NCBI GenBank assembly: GCA_025175895.1
Contig: CM046003.1
Coordinates: forward strand, 32,199,245-32,263,244
Length of the DNA: 64,000 bases
Direction of reading: 5' to 3'
Origin: Wurfbainia villosa
Lineage: Eukaryota; Streptophyta; Magnoliopsida; Zingiberales; Zingiberaceae
Shown: piece by piece, positions 59,700 to 64,000 of the stretch
Layout of the letters: each line of letters starts with the position of its first letter
Numbering within the stretch: position 1 is the stretch's first letter
The notes under the pieces: generated by a model
The model's database searches: none
Told to the model about the DNA's origin: nothing
The model's input: only the letters and a program-made list of their open reading frames with translations
Program-made: the position numbers and the translations under genes

Positions 59700-60500
59700 A
59701 TGTCAACTGTCAACTCAGATATTTTTGGTGTGTTTTTCATAGGTAAGGAATTATTCTACCTGGGAATTTCAATTTCGTTTGCTTGTCATGGGAAAAGAAC
59801 TATGGGTCACATCGATGGTAGTGATCCGACACCGACTGAGCTTTCTAAATTGGCTTAGTGGGAAGTCAAGGATGCTAGAGTCATGACATGGATTCTAGGA
59901 TCAGTTGATCAATTGTTTGTTCCTAATTTGAGACCATATAAGACAGCTAATAGCATGTGGGAGTATTTAAAAAAGTTTACCATCAAGACAATATGACCAG
60001 ACATTTTCAATTAGAATACAAGATTGCTAGTTACTCTCAGGGAGATCTCTCTATTCAAGATTACTTTTTTGGTTTTTAGAACTTATGGGCTGAATATGTT
60101 GACATAATTTATGCTAAAGTACCAACTGACTCTCTTTTTGTAGTTCAAGAGGTGCATGAACAAAGCAAGCGTGATCAATTTTTGATGAAATTACATCCTG
60201 AATTTGAGGCAGCCCGCTCTAATTTGACGAATCGTGCTCCTTCTTTGGATGTGTGTTTTAGAGAGTTGCTTCGTGAAGAGCAACATCTTACAACACAAAT
60301 ACTTTTCCAACAAAACAAAATGCATAATAATGCAATTGCTTATGCAGCTCAAGGGAAAGGCAAGGGTAAAGACATGCGACAGGTTCAATGCTATAGCTGT
60401 AAGGAATTTGGTCATATGTTGTTAATTGCTCAAAGAAATATTGCAATTATTGTAAGAAGTTTGGCATATTATCAAATAATGTCCTACTCGTCCTCAAAAT
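59700..60500 (+). pseudogene. Copia gag, frameshifted
   Basis: Starts MSTVNSDIFGVFFIGK; one extra base near 59743 shifts the frame, after which STWEFQFRLLVMGKELW-like text, ELSKLA-stop, LGSVDQLFVPNLRPYKTANS, YKIASYSQGDLSIQDYF-stop and EQSKRDQFLMKLHPEFEAAR follow (UBN2-type gag). A zinc knuckle begins CYSCKEFGH at 60390 and its last Cys is reached only after another one-base shift. Two in-frame stops. Gag would form the particle; this one cannot. Confidence 0.85.
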
Positions 60501-60619
60501 CGTCAAGCTAATCAGACTGTTGTTGCTAATCAAGCTGCTGATCCAATAAAGATCAATTTTCATCTCATCTTTCCTTTGATTGCTCTACATGTAGATTGGG
60601 TAAAAGTAAGTCTCGTTTT

Positions 60620-62573
60620 TTCCTGCTCAAGGTAGTCGTGCAAAAAGCAATTTTGATATAATTCATAGTGATGTGTGGGGTATTACTCCTGTTATATCTC
60701 ATGTCAATTACAAATATTTTGTCACCTTCATTGATGATTACAGTAAATATACTTGGATTTATTTTCTTCATTCTAAATTTGAGGTTTTTACTGTCTTTAA
60801 AACATTTGTAGCCTATATTGAGACTCAATTTTCTTTAAAAATCAAAGTGCTAAGGTCTGATTCTGGTGGCGAATGTCTCATGAATTTCATGATTTCCTCC
60901 TACAAAAAGACATTACTTCCAAACACTCTTGTCCTTATACACCTCAACAAAATGGTGTTGTTGAACGTAAGAACCGACATTTATTAGATGTTGTTCGAAC
61001 TCTATTTGATTGAATCTTTTATTCCATCTAAATTTTGGGTCGAGGCCTTATCTACAACAGTTTATTTAATTAATCGCTTGTCTTGACGTGTCTTGAACTT
61101 TGAATCTCCATATTATCGTCTTTTTCATAAGCATCCCAACTATCTTGACATTCATACTTTTGGTTGTGTTTGCTTTGTTCATTTACCACCTCGTGAATGC
61201 CATAAACTTTCTGCTCAATCTGTTAAATGTGCTTTTATGGGCTACAGTATTTCACACAAAGGTTATGTTTGCTATGATCCATGTTTTAACAAGTTTCGTA
61301 TCTCTCGTCATGTGGTTTTCTTTGAAAATCAAATTTTCTTTTCTCCTCATATCGAGTCTTCATCAGAGCCACCTGTTCTTCCTAATTTTGATGAGGTACC
61401 TAATACTTTTCACCGAATCAAGCTTGGCTTTGTGCATCAACGACGACAATGTTTAACTCTACAACTTTCTGAACTTGATCCGACATCTGAGCCTGTTCAA
61501 GCTGCTTCTTTCACAGATAATCAGCTTTCACATGTCATTCCACGATGCTCTTCCAGAATCACCCGTCCACCTGATTGGTATGACTTTTCCCATACATCTC
61601 TTCATATTGCTTTGTCCACTATTCCTATTCCTTCATGTTATTCAGAGGCTCCTAAATATGATTGTTGGCGCAAGGCAATGGAAGAAGAATTTCAAGCTCT
61701 TGTGGACAATCATACCTGGGATATTGTTCCATGCCCCCCAAATGTTAAAGTTACTGGTTGTAAATGGGTCTACTCTATTAAGCTTCATTCTAATGGTACT
61801 CTAGATCATTATAAGGCATGATTGGTTACCTTGGGTAATAAACAAGAGTATGACATCAATTATGACGAGACTTTTGCTCCGGTTACCAAAATGACAACAA
61901 TTCGGATGGTTATTTCAATTGCTGCTTCACAAGGTTGGCCACTTCATCAGATGGATGTTAAGAATGCATTTCTTTGTAGTAATCTCAAAGAAGAGATTTA
62001 TATGGTTCCACCACCGAGTTTGTCTTCCTCCTCTTTTTTGGATGTTTGTAAGTTGAAGAGTTTTTTATATGGGTTAAAACAAGCTCCTCGAGTATGGTTT
62101 GATAAATTCAGATCCACTTTGCTCCAATTTTCATTCAAGCAGAGCAAATATAATTCATCTTTGTTACTTTGCAAGACATCTTCTGGTATTGTCATTCTCT
62201 TAATTTATGTTGAGGATATTGTTATCACTGGGACCGATTCTATCTTAATTGCTCGTTTGAAATAACATCTTCAAACATCATTTCATATGAAGGATCTTGG
62301 TTCTCTTACTTATTTCTTGGGTTTGGAAATTTATACTGATTCTTCTGGTATTTTTTTGCATCAACATAAGTACATACAAGATTTGCTTCATTTAGCTGGT
62401 CTCCCAAGATGCTTCTATTGTAGCTACTCCACTTGAGGTAAACACAAAATACCGGTGTGAGGAGGGTAATCTTCTTTTTGATCCTACTATATTTCGACAG
62501 TTAGTGGACAGCTTGAACTATTTGACTGTTACTCAACCAGATATTTCTTTTGCTGTTCAATAAGTTAGTTAAT
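60620..62573 (+). pseudogene. Copia integrase and reverse transcriptase, broken
   Basis: Protease and the pre-integrase zinc region are missing between gag and here. Integrase core: HSDVWGITPV, KYFVTFIDDYSKYTWIYF, VLRSDSGGEC, then in another frame YTPQQNGVVERKNRHLLDVV. 61093-61821 continues (FGCVCFVHLPPRECHKLSAQ ... VKCAFMGYSISHKGY ... WRKAMEEEFQALVDNHTW ... GCKWVYSIKLHSNGTLD) to a TGA where Arg is normal. 61822-62265 is the RT with QMDVKNAFL, LYGLKQAPR and YVEDIVITG: the catalytic YVDD reads YVED. RNase H starts (YLTVTQPDISFAVQ) and is cut at 62573 by a hAT element. Confidence 0.88.
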
Positions 62574-64000
62574 TAGACATGCTTATCGGATCAGTTCGAT
62601 CCAGAACCGGATCGGAACCGATCCGATAAATCCAAACCCAGAACCGGTTCCGAAACCGCCCCAAATCCATTAAATAATGGATTGGGGCGGTTTTTAATTA
62701 AACGAACCGGAACCGGAATGGTTCCGTTCCGGTTCCAGTTGGGATTAAAAATAAAAATAAAAATCTGCACAGCACACTTTCCCGATTCCTCTCGCGAGTC
62801 GCAACGACGCAACCTGCCCCTTCTTTCCGAATCGAAGTCGAAAGCCCTAACTCCACTCCAGTTGCCGCCGTCGCCGAGCCGCCGCTGTTACCAATCCCAG
62901 GTCGTTGAAGTTCAACTCTCGATCTCCAGTCTCCCTGAATCTCCCCCTCCCTCTCGCTCTCTTCCTCAAAATTCAGATCGGAGGCATCAGGCGAGAGGAT
63001 GTCGTCGGCGATCACGGCGTTGGGCCTGTTCTACCCTCCATCACCTTCGATCTTCCTCACGACGCTAACGATTGGCTGCACTTGCCAGTTGCCACCTCCC
63101 TCGCTCTCATCGGCGTCTCCAACAGATCTGCGGGCTACGGGAGAAGAACCTGGGTCACTCAGTGCTCAGTGGGTGTAGCTGGGAATATGGAATCGAACCC
63201 ACTCACTCCTCGCGTCTTCTGCCCCAGCTTCAGATTCAAGGAAATCGGAGGCCATGAGGTCCGTCTGGTGCAGGAGCCCCGGTCGGCATTGGAAGAAGGA
63301 TCTGTGCTTGGGTTCCTCTAGCCGGTGATAGAAAGATTGGGTACTTCTACAGGTCTGGGTAGAACTAAGGAGGCAGGTGAGCTAAGAAGGCACTCGAAAA
63401 AGTGCTCTCGGACGCTATTAGGCTATTCAATTACTTTACGAAGTGTAGCGCTTATTAGATAAAAGAGGCCCAGGATAGCAACTAAGTTCGGAGCAATGAC
63501 GACACTCAAGTTCCCTCGCTCGTCGATTCATTTCCCCAAAAGTGATTTTGAGGTAAAAATCAAATCGGTCAGTCCTACACTTGACTCTGGTTCACTCTTG
63601 CATTTTTTTTGTCTTCTAATAAGAAGAATGCCGTTGGCAACCCGTTGGCAGCCTGTTGACAATTGTAGCCGTTGGTCCAACAACACTCTGCCGTTGATCC
63701 AATGACACTTTGACAGCCAAGTGAGCCAACACAAAATTCTAAAATCTCAATTCCTATCAATTTCAACTATAAATATAGGGTTTGGTGAGTGGTTATTTTT
63801 CAACTTATTTGTGCAGTTATAAGTTTCTCTCTTATTTGTTAGTTTATTTGCTATTTCAATGGCATCGTCTTCAAATCGTAATACCAGTGGCCAACACAAA
63901 ATTCTAAAATCTCAATTCCTATCAATTTCAACTATAAATATAGGGTTTGGTGAGTGGTTATTTTTCAACTTATTTGTGCAGTTATAAGTTTCTCTCTTAT
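62574..64000 (+). mobile_element. 5' end of a second hAT-like element, continuing past window
   Basis: It begins TAGACATGCTTATCGGATC directly after Copia RNase H sequence; the preceding eight bases TAGTTAAT are the expected duplication, whose partner is outside. The first 150 bases are built of GGTTCCGGTTCCG / CCGGAACCGGAACC words in both directions. 62760-63300 is GC-rich leader-like DNA with an ATG at 63000 (MSSAITALGLFYPPSPSIFL), which I do not recognise and which may be captured host sequence. An ATG at 63859 (MASSSNRNTSG) resembles the start of plant hAT transposases but runs into a duplication. Confidence 0.6.
63726..64000. repeat. 165-bp tandem duplication covering TATA box and leader
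   Basis: CCAACACAAAATTCTAAAAT starts at 63726 and again at 63891; 110 bases agree exactly until the window ends. Each unit contains CTATAAATATAGGG, so a core promoter appears to be doubled. Confidence 0.92.

Overview
The window is plant nuclear DNA: a repeat-rich stretch of angiosperm chromosome. Spliced genes with GT/AG introns, Ty1-copia, Ty3-gypsy, LINE, Au-type SINE and hAT elements, and large AT-rich introns all point that way. I cannot place the species from sequence alone. Nothing here is bacterial, and I see no CRISPR array, rRNA or intact tRNA gene.

Layout. 1-5000 holds the minus-strand 5' end of a Copia element (gag start, primer-binding site, LTR), an older LTR copy, and a ~240-bp tandem repeat split by a 1642-bp solo LTR. 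5395-15118 is an HSP70 pseudogene (minus strand) split by a 9459-bp hAT transposon (5545-15003) with an exact 8-bp target duplication. That transposon has its own transposase gene, now broken by a nonsense codon and by a 3588-bp LTR insertion, and behind it a multi-exon, intron-containing piece of a UDP-glucose pyrophosphorylase gene. 15100-22480 is gene-poor, AT-rich repeat DNA.

The one host gene that looks functional starts at 22683 and runs off the right edge. It encodes a membrane acyltransferase of the heparan-alpha-glucosaminide N-acetyltransferase (HGSNAT-like, DUF5009/COG4299) family. Eight exons, 989 coding bases and 329 complete codons, all phase-compatible and with canonical splice sites, are spread over 34.3 kb. 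Introns 3, 5 and 6 are 10-11 kb each and hold most of the window's transposons; intron 8 is longer than 6.9 kb and is still open at the window end.

Intron 3 holds decayed Copia, LINE and Gypsy copies. Intron 5 has a three-level nest: a short hAT-like element (35599-44511) contains a long solo LTR (35678-44001), which contains a Copia element with two apparently identical 193-bp LTRs (38249-42465) and a second copy of the short hAT-like family (42987-43599). Each layer keeps its own target-site duplication, so the order of insertion can be read directly. Intron 6 holds a 5'-truncated LINE with a 17-bp target duplication, a Copia remnant and an Au-like SINE. Intron 8 holds a decayed Copia interrupted by the 5' end of another hAT element that continues past the window.

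Together these describe one expressed-looking gene surviving inside a transposon graveyard, plus a neighbouring hAT element that has carried a fragment of a sugar-nucleotide gene at the DNA level.
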